Assembly: GCA_025359205.1 (NCBI GenBank)
Contig: JANYHD010000022.1
Coordinates: 23,252-87,251, forward strand
DNA: 64,000 nt
Source of the DNA: Gammaproteobacteria bacterium
Lineage (GTDB): Bacteria > Pseudomonadota > Gammaproteobacteria > Steroidobacterales > Steroidobacteraceae
Direction: 5' to 3'
Made by a program: the position numbers and the translations under genes. Positions within the stretch are counted from its first letter, which is position 1, and each line of letters starts with the position of its first letter. The notes beneath the pieces are model-generated. The model was not told where the DNA came from and ran no database searches. It saw only the letters and a list, made by a program, of their open reading frames with translations. This document shows positions 16,859 through 24,684 of this stretch, one piece after another.

Positions 16859-17715
16859 ACGCCGCGGTGGCCGAAGTAGCCGCAGTAACTGCGCCGCCCC
16901 GGCGGGCCCGCGATTCCGGCGCGCTGCGCAAGCTCGGCGCCGCCTTGCGCGGGCTGGCCGGCAAGGCCATCGAAGACTATCGCATGATCGAGCCGGGCGA
17001 TAAGGTCATGGTGTGCCTGTCGGGTGGGAAGGATTCGTACACGCTGCTCGACCTGCTGCTCTCGCTCCAGCGCAGCGCGCCGGTCGACTTCGAGCTGATT
17101 GCCGTCAACCTCGACCAGAAGCAGCCGGGCTTTCCGCCGCAGGTGTTGCCCGATTACCTGCGCGGGCTTGGTGTGCCGTTCCACATCATCGAGCAGGACA
17201 CCTACAGCGTGGTCAAGCGCCTCATTCCCGAGGGCCGCACGATGTGCTCGCTGTGTTCGCGCCTGCGCCGCGGCGCGCTCTATCGCTACGCGGGCGAACA
17301 CGGCAACACCAAGATCGCGCTCGGCCATCACCGCGACGACATCGTCGAGACGCTATTCCTCAACCTGTTCCACAGCGGGCGCCTCAAGGCCATGGCGCCG
17401 AAGTTTCGCTCGGACGACGGCCGCCACGTGGTGATCCGGCCGCTGGCCTACATCGCCGAGCGCGACATCGCGCGCTACGCGCGCGGCCGGGCGTTCCCGC
17501 TCATCCCCTGCGACCTGTGCGGCTCGCAGCAGCAGCTGCAGCGTGTGACCGTCAAGCGCATGCTGGCCGAGTGGGAGCGCTCGCATCCGGGGCGCACCGA
17601 GGCGATCTTCTCGGCGCTGCGCAACGTCGAGCCTGCGCACCTGGCCGATACCGGGCTGTTCGATTTCGCATCGCTCCGGCCCGGGAGCGAGCCCGTCGCC
17701 GAGGGCAGACCCTAA
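16855..17715 (+). CDS. ttcA: tRNA 2-thiocytidine(32) biosynthesis protein TtcA
   Basis: The product has 286 residues. The PP-loop SGGKDS is at 56-61. The CxxC pair C131/C134 occurs in [10 protein letters not shown], and a later CDLCGSQQ (C219/C222) supplies a further ligand for the 4Fe-4S cluster. TtcA activates C32 of certain tRNAs with ATP and inserts sulfur to make s2C32. The start is taken as GTG 16855, which overlaps the previous stop, because the family N-terminus lies shortly before the [16 protein letters not shown] segment. The stop overlaps the next gene's ATG (TAATG). Confidence 0.93.
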   Translation: MNAAVAEVAAVTAPPRRARDSGALRKLGAALRGLAGKAIEDYRMIEPGDKVMVCLSGGKDSYTLLDLLLSLQRSAPVDFELIAVNLDQKQPGFPPQVLPDYLRGLGVPFHIIEQDTYSVVKRLIPEGRTMCSLCSRLRRGALYRYAGEHGNTKIALGHHRDDIVETLFLNLFHSGRLKAMAPKFRSDDGRHVVIRPLAYIAERDIARYARGRAFPLIPCDLCGSQQQLQRVTVKRMLAEWERSHPGRTEAIFSALRNVEPAHLADTGLFDFASLRPGSEPVAEGRP

Positions 17716-19244
17716 TGGATCGGCCGCTCGCCAACAGCTACTGGGTCATTCCCGGGCGGCTCCTGGCGGGCGAATATCCGGTGGGGCGCGAGCAGCAGCT
17801 CAGCGATGCGGGGCGCGCGCGCGTGCAGGAGCTGATCGCCGCGGGCATCAGTTGCTTCGTCGACCTGACGGAAGAGGGCGAATGCCCGCCCTACCAGCCG
17901 TTGCTCCCGCCTACCGTCAGCTACTTGCGCCACGCGATCCGCGACCAGCGTGTGCCGCGCCGGCCGGCGCAGATGCGGCGCATCCAGGACGAGATTGCCG
18001 CGGTGCTGGCCGGCGGCGGCACGGTCTACCTGCACTGCCGCGCCGGTATCGGCCGCACCGGCATGGTGGCCGGCTGTTTCCTGGTGGAGCAGGGGCGTGA
18101 TGGCGAGCGCGCGCTGCGCGAACTCAACGAGCTGTGGACGCAGCAGTGCGCACGCGCGGAGCTGTGGCCCATGGTGCCGCAGACGCCCGATCAGGCCGAA
18201 TACATCCGTCACTGGACGCCGCGCCTGCCGCCCGCGGGCGCTTACGCCGAAGCCGTTGCACCAGACGAAGAGGCTGATATCACCGACACGGAACTGGCGC
18301 CGGTGCGTGGCCTGCGCGAGCGCTTCCAGGGCGCGATGCTCGGGCTCGCCGTGGGCGATGCGCTGGCGGCCGCCACGCAATTCCGGCGTCCTGGCAGTTT
18401 CGCGCCCGTGGGCGACCTGCTCGGCGGCGGTCCTTTTGACCTGCCACGCGGGGCCTGGAGCGACGACACGGCGATGGCGCTCTGCCTCGCCGAGAGCCTC
18501 GCGGAATGCGAGGGCTTCAATCCGGCCGACCAGCTCGAGCGCTACGGTCGCTGGCAGCGCGAGGGTTACCTGTCGGCCACGGGGCAATGCCTCGGTGTCA
18601 CCGCAGCAACTGCGCGCGCCCTGGCGGCAGCGCCCTGGCGTGCGCAGCCGCTGGCCGGCGTGCAGTTGCGGTCGCAGCTCGACGCTGAGCCGCTCGCCCG
18701 CGTTGCGCCCGTCGTGCTGCACGCCTATGCCGCGCCGGAGGAGGCCATCGCGCTCGCAGCCGAGGCGGCCCGCGCGACCTGCCAGGCGCCGCAGGTGCTC
18801 GACGCCTGCCGGTTGCTCGCCGCCATGGTGCACGCGGCGCTGCGCGGCGAGCCGCGCGAGCGCTTGCTGGCGCCGCCGGCAGCAGCATTCGGTGCACGCG
18901 CGCTGCAGCGCGAGGTTGCCCGCATCGCGACCCGCAGCTACGACGCGGAGTACACGCCGCCGGCCGCCGATGGCGGTGCGCTCGCCGCGCTCGACCTGGC
19001 GCGTTGGTGCCTGGCCAGCACCAGGAGTTTTCGCGAGGGCGCGCTGCGCGCCGTCAACCTGGGTGGTGACAGCGACGTGATCGCCAGCGTCTACGGCCAG
19101 CTCGCCGGCGCGCACTACGGCGTCGCGGCCATCCCGGCGGCCTGGCGCGGCGCGCTGGCGCGCGCCGAGCTCATCGGCGAACTCGGCGACCGCCTGCTGC
19201 GCAATGCGCTGCTGCAGGCGGGTGAACAGGCGGTCGCATCGTGA
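17715..19244 (+). CDS. Fusion protein: dual-specificity-type phosphatase and ADP-ribosylglycohydrolase
   Basis: The product has 509 residues with two domains. Residues 1-170 resemble dual-specificity/tyrosine phosphatases, with the CX5R signature HCRAGIGRTG (H107, C108, R114) and a WQ-less but typical FVDLTEEGE strand before it. Residues 200-500 are an ADP-ribosylglycohydrolase (DraG/ARH type): GAMLGLAVGDALAA, WSDDT at 248-252, and LGGDSD at 449-454 that would hold the two Mg2+ ions. Both active sites look intact. It could reverse ADP-ribosylation and also remove a phosphate, perhaps from the same product. It overlaps ttcA by one base and the zincin gene by GTGA. The fusion and its partners suggest a modification-reversal module. 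Confidence 0.85.
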   Translation: MDRPLANSYWVIPGRLLAGEYPVGREQQLSDAGRARVQELIAAGISCFVDLTEEGECPPYQPLLPPTVSYLRHAIRDQRVPRRPAQMRRIQDEIAAVLAGGGTVYLHCRAGIGRTGMVAGCFLVEQGRDGERALRELNELWTQQCARAELWPMVPQTPDQAEYIRHWTPRLPPAGAYAEAVAPDEEADITDTELAPVRGLRERFQGAMLGLAVGDALAAATQFRRPGSFAPVGDLLGGGPFDLPRGAWSDDTAMALCLAESLAECEGFNPADQLERYGRWQREGYLSATGQCLGVTAATARALAAAPWRAQPLAGVQLRSQLDAEPLARVAPVVLHAYAAPEEAIALAAEAARATCQAPQVLDACRLLAAMVHAALRGEPRERLLAPPAAAFGARALQREVARIATRSYDAEYTPPAADGGALAALDLARWCLASTRSFREGALRAVNLGGDSDVIASVYGQLAGAHYGVAAIPAAWRGALARAELIGELGDRLLRNALLQAGEQAVAS

Positions 19245-20266
19245 AGGCGTCGGCACGCGGCTGGACACGGCTTGCCGACGAACAGCTGCTGGACCTGCGG
19301 CTATGCGACCTGCCGCTGCGCCTTGCGGGCACGGCCGTGCAGGGGCGCATCACACGCCTGTACCGCGAACTGGCAGCGCGCGGCATCGCCTTCCGTCCGC
19401 ACGCCTGGCTGGCGGAAGACTGGTTTTCACCCGATGGCGTGGCCGGCTTCGCCGTGCCTTTCTATCTTGCGCACCCGCGCCTGACGCGGCTCGAGCGCAA
19501 GATGACCGGCGTGGTCGAGGGCAGCAATGCCAACTGGCAGATGCGCATCCTGCGCCACGAGGCGGGGCATGCGATTGATTCCGCCTACCGACTGCGTCGC
19601 CGCGCGCGCTGGCGCGCGCTGTTCGGCCCGGCCTCGCGCCGCTACGCCGCGCAGTACCGCGCGCGGCCGGCCAGCCGCCACCACGTGCAGCACCTGGGTG
19701 AGTGGTACGCGCAGGCCCATCCGACCGAAGATTTCGCCGAGACCTTTGCGGTCTGGCTGCAGCCACACTCGGGCTGGCGGCGGCGCTATGCGGAGTGGCC
19801 GGCGAAGCGCAAGCTGGAGTACGTGAATCAGGTGGCCGCCGAGATCGGCCGGCACCGACCCGCGGTCAACGGTCACGTGCTGGTCGATCCGCTGGAGGAC
19901 AACAAGCTGACGCTGCGCGAGCACTACCGACGCAAGCGCCGCGCCGAGCGCCACCGCCATCGGGCGCTGGCCGATGGCCTGCTGCGCAAGGTGTTCACCA
20001 CTGCCGAATGTGCGCGCCGCGGTGCGCCGCCGGGCGCCGCGCTGCTGCGGAGCATGAAGGCCAGCCTGCGCGCTACGCTCGAGCGGCGCGGTGGTGCCGA
20101 CCACTACGCCGCGCAGCAGCTCGTGCGCCTCGCGATCGAGCGCTGTGAGCACCTGGACCTGTATCAGCGCGGCGCGCGCCGGGTGCTGCTGCCGAAGTTG
20201 CGGGCCGCCCTGGTGCGCATGGCGCGCGGCTACATCGCCAGCAACGAGCTGCGGTTGCGGCTATGA
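19241..20266 (+). CDS. Putative zinc-binding metallopeptidase
   Basis: The product has 341 residues with no signal peptide. A zincin motif HEAGH (H106-H110) lies in ILRHEAGHAIDSAYRL, and a candidate third ligand (E163 or E167) in HPTEDFAETFAVW. This arrangement is seen in the putative zinc-binding metallopeptidase family. The C-terminal 120 residues are basic and helical and could bind nucleic acid or a protein partner. GTG 19241 overlaps the upstream fusion gene and the stop overlaps the ATP-grasp gene by ATGA. The substrate is unknown. The tight coupling suggests it works with its two neighbours rather than in general proteolysis. Confidence 0.75.
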   Translation: MKASARGWTRLADEQLLDLRLCDLPLRLAGTAVQGRITRLYRELAARGIAFRPHAWLAEDWFSPDGVAGFAVPFYLAHPRLTRLERKMTGVVEGSNANWQMRILRHEAGHAIDSAYRLRRRARWRALFGPASRRYAAQYRARPASRHHVQHLGEWYAQAHPTEDFAETFAVWLQPHSGWRRRYAEWPAKRKLEYVNQVAAEIGRHRPAVNGHVLVDPLEDNKLTLREHYRRKRRAERHRHRALADGLLRKVFTTAECARRGAPPGAALLRSMKASLRATLERRGGADHYAAQQLVRLAIERCEHLDLYQRGARRVLLPKLRAALVRMARGYIASNELRLRL

Positions 20267-21300
20267 AGAAAAAGCTGCGCACCCTGGTGGTCGTGCATTC
20301 GAGCCTGGTGCCGCCCGACTCGCTCGAGGGCTACAGCGACAAGGAAATTGCCGAGTGGCGCACCGAATTCGACGTGATCGCGGCCCTCCGCAAGGCCGGC
20401 CACACGGTACAGACGCTGGGCGTGCTCGATTCGCTCACCGAGCTGCGCACCGCGCTGATGGACTGGAAGCCGGATGTGGTGTTCAACCTGCTCGAGGAAT
20501 TCAACGGCATCGTCACCTATGACCAGCACGTGGTGGCCTACCTCGAGCTGATGCGCCAGCCGTATACCGGTTGCAATCCGCGCGGCCTGCTGCTGGCGCG
20601 CGACAAGGTGCTGTGCAAGCAGCTGCTGTCATTCCATCGCATCCCGACTCCGCAGTTTGCGGTATTCCGCCGCGGTGAGCGCTTTCATGTGCCGCGCCGG
20701 CTGCGCTTTCCGTTGTTCGTCAAGTCGGCGACCGAGGACGCCTCGCTCGGCATCGCGCAGGCCTCGGTGGTCGAGGACGCCGCAAGGCTGCGCGAGCGTG
20801 TGCAGTTCATGCACGAGCAGATCGGCTCCGACGCGCTGGTGGAGGAATACATCGAGGGCCGCGAACTCTACGTCGGCGTGCTCGGCAATGAGCGCCTGAC
20901 GCGCCTGCCGGTCTGGGAAATGAAATTCGGCTCGCTGCCCGATACGCTCCCGGCGATTGCCACGCGCAAGGTAAAGTGGGACCGCGCCTACCAGCGCAAG
21001 TACGGCATCACCACCGGCGAGGCCGAGGATTTGCCGCCGCTGGTGCTGGCGCGGCTCGACCGGCTGGCGCGGCGCATCTACCGCGCGCTGCACCTGTCGG
21101 GCTACGCGCGCATCGACTTCCGGCTGCGGCCGGATGGCACGCTCTACGTCCTGGAAGCGAATCCGAACCCGAACATCGAACGCGAGGAGGATTTTGCCGC
21201 CGCGGCCAAGGCCGCGGGTGTAGGCTACGCGAAGCTCCTCGATCGCATCATGGGGCTCGGGCAGGCGTATCGCGCCGCCTGGCGCACCGACTACGGCTGA
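20263..21300 (+). CDS. ATP-grasp ligase related to D-alanine-D-alanine ligase
   Basis: The product has 345 residues. The central and C-terminal parts match the D-Ala-D-Ala ligase ATP-grasp fold: FPLFVKSATEDASLGIAQ (ATP lysine and glycine-rich loop), VEEYIEGRELYVGVLG, and the metal-binding end YVLEANPNPNIE. The N-terminal domain (VFNLLEEFNGI) also fits. However, the GR-K-Q order and the setting outside a mur/ddl cluster suggest a peptide or amino-acid ligase other than housekeeping Ddl. It would make an amide bond using ATP via an acyl-phosphate. It is coupled to the zincin and phosphatase/ADP-ribosylglycohydrolase genes by 4-bp overlaps. Confidence 0.82.
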   Translation: MKKKLRTLVVVHSSLVPPDSLEGYSDKEIAEWRTEFDVIAALRKAGHTVQTLGVLDSLTELRTALMDWKPDVVFNLLEEFNGIVTYDQHVVAYLELMRQPYTGCNPRGLLLARDKVLCKQLLSFHRIPTPQFAVFRRGERFHVPRRLRFPLFVKSATEDASLGIAQASVVEDAARLRERVQFMHEQIGSDALVEEYIEGRELYVGVLGNERLTRLPVWEMKFGSLPDTLPAIATRKVKWDRAYQRKYGITTGEAEDLPPLVLARLDRLARRIYRALHLSGYARIDFRLRPDGTLYVLEANPNPNIEREEDFAAAAKAAGVGYAKLLDRIMGLGQAYRAAWRTDYG

Positions 21301-21329
21301 GCACGGACTTGCAAAACACTCGCATTCGG

Positions 21330-21917
21330 ATGGCATGGCCAATGACGGCGCTGGTTGGCGCCGGCGCGTGGGCGTTGTCGGCGTGCACCAGCCAGGCTGA
21401 TCTGCGCAAGGCCGAGCTCGCCGCGCTGGTGGTGCAATTGCCCGGCGAATATCACAATCCGCGCCAGCAGCTGACGATATTGCACCTGGCGGCGCCCATG
21501 GTGGGCGATGAGATCTTCTACGTGCGCGAGACCATGGCTGACGACTCACGGCGCGTGATCAGCGAGCGCGTCTGGAGCCTGGATGTCGCCGCCGGCGCAC
21601 GCATCCTCGCGGTGGCCTACGCCTTGGACGATCCCGAGCGCTGGCGCGGTGGCGCCGAAAGCCCGGAGCTGTTCCGCTCGCTGCTGACGCGCGACCTGCG
21701 CTCGCTCCCCGGCTGCGAACTGGAGTGGACCAAGAGCCAGCGCGGCTTCAGCGCCCGCGGCACCAATGCCGCTTGCCCGCAGAGCTGGCGCCTCGAGGGG
21801 GACGAGCTTTCCTTCAGCGACAAGCCTGCTGCGGCAGGCTCAAATGGGGGCGTTGTGCCGACGGCTGGGCCTGACCCTTATTATCATTTTCTGCGCAGTG
21901 CCGGGGCTCAGCCTTGA
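21330..21917 (+). CDS. CpcT/CpeT-like lipoprotein
   Basis: The product has 195 residues. The N-terminus has a lipobox WALSAC with the lipid-modified C19, so it should be anchored on the periplasmic side. The body resembles the CpcT/CpeT family: an early LPGEYHNPRQQ segment, FYVRETM, and late GCELEW and FSARGTNAACPQSW. In cyanobacteria these attach bilins to phycobiliproteins. In non-phototrophic proteobacteria the family has no assigned role. ATG 21330 is chosen because it gives a proper lipoprotein signal. The stop overlaps the next gene (TTGA). Confidence 0.7.
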   Translation: MAWPMTALVGAGAWALSACTSQADLRKAELAALVVQLPGEYHNPRQQLTILHLAAPMVGDEIFYVRETMADDSRRVISERVWSLDVAAGARILAVAYALDDPERWRGGAESPELFRSLLTRDLRSLPGCELEWTKSQRGFSARGTNAACPQSWRLEGDELSFSDKPAAAGSNGGVVPTAGPDPYYHFLRSAGAQP

Positions 21918-22375
21918 TCGACAGCGGCGACTCGTCCGCCGTGCAGGGCGTCGGCGAAGTGATCCGTCTCGCCGTGGCGCCGGTGTTCCTGCTCTCGGGC
22001 GTCGGCATCATGCTCACCGTGTTCACCAACCGCCTGGCGCGCACGGTCGATCGGGCGCGCGAACTCGAGCGCGGTGCCGCGCACGTGCCGGAGGCCGACC
22101 GCGCGCATGAGCTGCACGCGCCGCTCAACGCGCTGGCACGGCGCGGGCGCCTGCTCAGCGTCGCGATCGCGCTGTGCACGATCTGCGCCCTGCTGGTGGC
22201 CGTCGTGGTGGTGGTGCTGTTCCTGGGCGAGTCCTTCAATTTCCGCATCAGCTACGCGATCGACGCGCTGTTCATTGCCGCGATGCTGAGCTTCATCGGG
22301 GCGATTCTGTGCTTCCTGCGCGAGGTGTTCATCGCCACCGCCTCGCTCCGCATCGGCCTGCACCGGCCGCGCTAG
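21914..22375 (+). CDS. DUF2721 family membrane protein
   Basis: The product has 153 residues and three predicted membrane helices: about 20-38 (VAPVFLLSGVGIMLTVF), 80-105 and 115-140. A basic, charged loop NRLARTVDRARELE follows the first helix. This is the DUF2721 pattern; function is unknown. It begins at TTG 21914 overlapping the preceding stop, so it is probably translated by coupling. It appears to end the operon that begins at 15356, since a 160-bp gap follows. Confidence 0.8.
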   Translation: MIDSGDSSAVQGVGEVIRLAVAPVFLLSGVGIMLTVFTNRLARTVDRARELERGAAHVPEADRAHELHAPLNALARRGRLLSVAIALCTICALLVAVVVVVLFLGESFNFRISYAIDALFIAAMLSFIGAILCFLREVFIATASLRIGLHRPR

Positions 22376-22537
22376 CGCCTGGCTGAGTCTGGCGCCCGAG
22401 TGGGGCTGGTTCTGGCGCTCGGGTCGCGCGAGTGCCAGCACCGCATTCGTTCCTGCATCACAAATCCGGCAGGTTTTGCTCCAATAATGTGATCCAGCTA
22501 ACCTGCAGGGCCGGGTCGCTCGTGCTCCACTCGGGCT

Positions 22538-23173
22538 ATGCAGCAGGGCAACGCAGGTGGCGGTGGCGGCAGCGGCGTGGTGGCGGTGACCAGCCTGACC
22601 GAGTATTTCCGCGACGCCCTGCATGGCGCGCTGGTGCACCAGCACGTGGCCGTGCAGGACCAGACCGAGCAGTACGTCGTCAACATGCTGACGCTGTTCG
22701 CGCGCGCCGAGCATCTCTATGAAGGCGTGCCCAGCGGGCCGCGCATGCCCCCGCTCGTCAACCTGTTCGGCGCGGCTCTCGCAACGGACACGGCGGCCGA
22801 GCGCGAGCGCGCCCTCCAGCGCCTGGGCGACATCTCGCTGTTCATCGCCGGCTTCTTTGCGCACGGCTTCGCGCGCCGCCTGGTCGATATCGACTACCAC
22901 ATCGCGATGGGCGGACGCGCTTACGGTACGCTTGCCGAAGCCCTCGGACGCGGCCGCCGGCGCGTGCTGGCGCAGGTTTACGCGGAGCTGGCCGTCAAGT
23001 TCCAGCCGCTGGTCGACGCGCTCGGCGAGATCAGCGACACCGCGCGCACCTACACGCAGCGCGACGTGCTGCGCCTGTACGAGATCTGGTTGCGCACCGG
23101 CAGCGCGCGCTCGCGCGGGCTGCTCGAGCAACTCGGCGTCACGCCCGCTCCGGTGACGCTGCACCCCCACTGA
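22538..23173 (+). CDS. Hypothetical protein, conserved-looking, function unknown
   Basis: The product has 211 residues, helical, with no signal peptide. Notable segments are TEYFRDALHGALVHQHVAVQ near the start, a GDISLFIAGFFAHGFARRLVD stretch, and a C-terminal TYTQRDVLRLYEIWLRTGS. ATG 22538 gives an odd Gly-rich N-terminus; an in-frame GTG at 22586 (before TSLTEYF) is an alternative start. The upstream 162 bp holds no gene and is locally less GC-rich. The next gene starts 8 bp after the stop, so the two likely work together. I do not recognise the family. Confidence 0.7.
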   Translation: MQQGNAGGGGGSGVVAVTSLTEYFRDALHGALVHQHVAVQDQTEQYVVNMLTLFARAEHLYEGVPSGPRMPPLVNLFGAALATDTAAERERALQRLGDISLFIAGFFAHGFARRLVDIDYHIAMGGRAYGTLAEALGRGRRRVLAQVYAELAVKFQPLVDALGEISDTARTYTQRDVLRLYEIWLRTGSARSRGLLEQLGVTPAPVTLHPH

Positions 23174-23181
23174 GTGCGCCC

Positions 23182-23832
23182 ATGGTGGTGCGGCAGATAC
23201 AGTCCCTGCTCGAGCGCATCTACGATGTGCCGCTGGCGCAGGATGTAGCGCACTACCTGCTCAGTGACCGCAGCGCGCTGCCGGCCGAGTTTCGCACGGC
23301 ACCGACCGACGAGCAATTGCTGGTGGCGGACGATTGCAACGAGCTGGCCATCGGATTGTTCCTCGAGCCCGCCGTGCTCGCGCGCCTCGATGCCGCCAAT
23401 CCGCACCTGGTGCTCAACAGCGCCAACCTGGCGGACTACTGGACCGCGCTCGAGGGCGTCAGCCATTTCGTCTACCTGGCCTGGAACGCCGGGCACGATC
23501 GCGCCGTGAGCCTGCACGAACTGGAGCTGCAGGCCGAAGTCGACAAGTATGTGGCCACGGCGCTGCTGCTGTGCGCGCAGGACCCGACGCGTTTTCCGGT
23601 GGAGCTGCATCGCGTGTTGTTCGAGCGTGCGCGCGTCAGCGAGGCGCTGGCAGGCGACCGTGCCGGCCTGTACCGGCGCGCCAACCACTATGCCGCGCGT
23701 TTCTGCCGCCACCTGGGAGGCCTGCTCGCGCCGGCGGGCGCCCGGGCGCGCTCACTTGCCACCACGGAACTGCGCCGTTTTTACCGGCTGACCAACGCGA
23801 TGAAGATGCGGCACATCGAGTGCCTGGGCTAG
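23182..23832 (+). CDS. Hypothetical protein, conserved-looking, function unknown
   Basis: The product has 216 residues, mostly helical and cytoplasmic by sequence. Distinctive segments are LLVADDCNELAIGLFLEP, HFVYLAWNAGHDRAVSLHEL and, at the end, TNAMKMRHIECLG. The DxxELxxGLF and ELELQAEVDKY blocks look constrained, but I cannot assign a family. It follows the 211-aa gene with an 8-bp gap on the same strand and is probably co-transcribed. Confidence 0.7.
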   Translation: MVVRQIQSLLERIYDVPLAQDVAHYLLSDRSALPAEFRTAPTDEQLLVADDCNELAIGLFLEPAVLARLDAANPHLVLNSANLADYWTALEGVSHFVYLAWNAGHDRAVSLHELELQAEVDKYVATALLLCAQDPTRFPVELHRVLFERARVSEALAGDRAGLYRRANHYAARFCRHLGGLLAPAGARARSLATTELRRFYRLTNAMKMRHIECLG

Positions 23833-23862
23833 AGCCTGCGTGCCCGTGGCGCCGGAGCGGCG

Positions 23863-24081
23863 CTATTGGTCGGTCTTCTTGAGCTGCGAGACCTGGCGCT
23901 TGATGCGGATCCATTCGGACAGCCGCCGCAGATCGGCCTGTCGCTGCGCGAGGCCGTCCTGGCGCACGTTCGGAAACGTGTCGTAGGGGTTGTAGCCGCC
24001 GCCGGTTTTGGCCGGCGCAACCTGTTCCTCGAGCATCAACTCGAAGCTTCCGGTGTTGGCGGTGGATTTGTAATGCCCCAT
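23863..24081 (-). CDS. Small hypothetical protein, 72 aa
   Basis: The product has 72 residues, hydrophilic. It has MGHYKSTANT at the start, a GGGYNPYDTFPN turn-rich middle and a helical basic end (RRLSEWIRIKRQVSQLKK). ATG 24081 is preceded by GAGAGGA at about 5 nt, a good ribosome binding site, which supports real coding. It follows the NUDIX gene on the same strand, separated by a 48-bp stretch that carries the 10-bp repeats. No family is recognised. Confidence 0.65.
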   Translation of the reverse strand: MGHYKSTANTGSFELMLEEQVAPAKTGGGYNPYDTFPNVRQDGLAQRQADLRRLSEWIRIKRQVSQLKKTDQ

Positions 24082-24105
24082 GGCGTCCTCTCGCGAATCC
24101 CTTTA

Positions 24106-24135
24106 ATCGTTAGCGATCGTTAGCGATCGTTAGCG
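24106..24135. repeat. Three tandem copies of a 10-bp unit at the NUDIX gene end
   Basis: ATCGTTAGCG is repeated three times without interruption (24106-24115, 24116-24125, 24126-24135). The stop codon of the minus-strand NUDIX gene (24130-24132) lies in the third copy. The array ends 24 bp upstream of the 72-aa gene's start. It is a small variable-number-type repeat. Confidence 0.9.
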
Positions 24136-24684
24136 CTGCGCGTCAAGCATCGCCTGCACACGCAGCAGGCCGAGTGCCGTCTTGCCGTCATTGAGTTCTC
24201 CGCTCAACGCACGTCGGCAGGCCTCGCTGAATGGGACCCAATGGACCTCGATCAGTTCGCCCGCCTCATGCGCCATGTTGACGGTGCGCAGGCCGCGAGC
24301 CATGAACAGGTTCACAGTTTCAGTAAAAACTCCGGGTGAAGTGACATAATCGCCGATCGATATCCACTCCGTGGCTTCGACGCCGGCCTCTTCGATCAAC
24401 TCGCGCCGTGCTGTGTCGAGCGCTGGTTCAGACGGTTCGAGCTTGCCGGCGGGCAGTTCCCAGATCCAGCCGCCGATGGCGTGTCGGTATTGGCGCAGCA
24501 GGCACACGCGCTGCTCGTCGTTGATGGCGACCACCGCCGCGCCACCGGGGTGATGCACGATCTCGAGATCCGCGCGGTGGCCATTGGGCAGCCGCACGGT
24601 TTCCACATTCACTGTGATGACGCGGCCCGTGAATACGGTCCGCAGTTTTTCGATGGCCTCAGTGGCCGTGTACTTCATCGACAT
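24130..24684 (-). CDS. NUDIX hydrolase, ADP-ribose pyrophosphatase type
   Basis: The product has 184 residues. A complete Nudix box spans G80 to V102 (GKLEPSEPALD then TARRELIEEAGV), matching GX5EX7REUXEEXGU. The upstream ELPAG and the downstream SPGVFTETVNLFMARGL segment are characteristic of ADP-sugar pyrophosphatases of the NudF type. It would hydrolyse ADP-ribose or similar to AMP and ribose 5-phosphate. ATG 24684 overlaps the end of the upstream membrane-protein gene by 26 bp; ATG 24678 is an alternative. The stop falls in a 10-bp tandem repeat. Confidence 0.88.
   Translation of the reverse strand: MSMKYTATEAIEKLRTVFTGRVITVNVETVRLPNGHRADLEIVHHPGGAAVVAINDEQRVCLLRQYRHAIGGWIWELPAGKLEPSEPALDTARRELIEEAGVEATEWISIGDYVTSPGVFTETVNLFMARGLRTVNMAHEAGELIEVHWVPFSEACRRALSGELNDGKTALGLLRVQAMLDAQR

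Noticed and set aside
24106..24135. Repeat array considered as a CRISPR remnant
   Set aside because: Units are 10 bp and contiguous, with no spacers and no cas genes.
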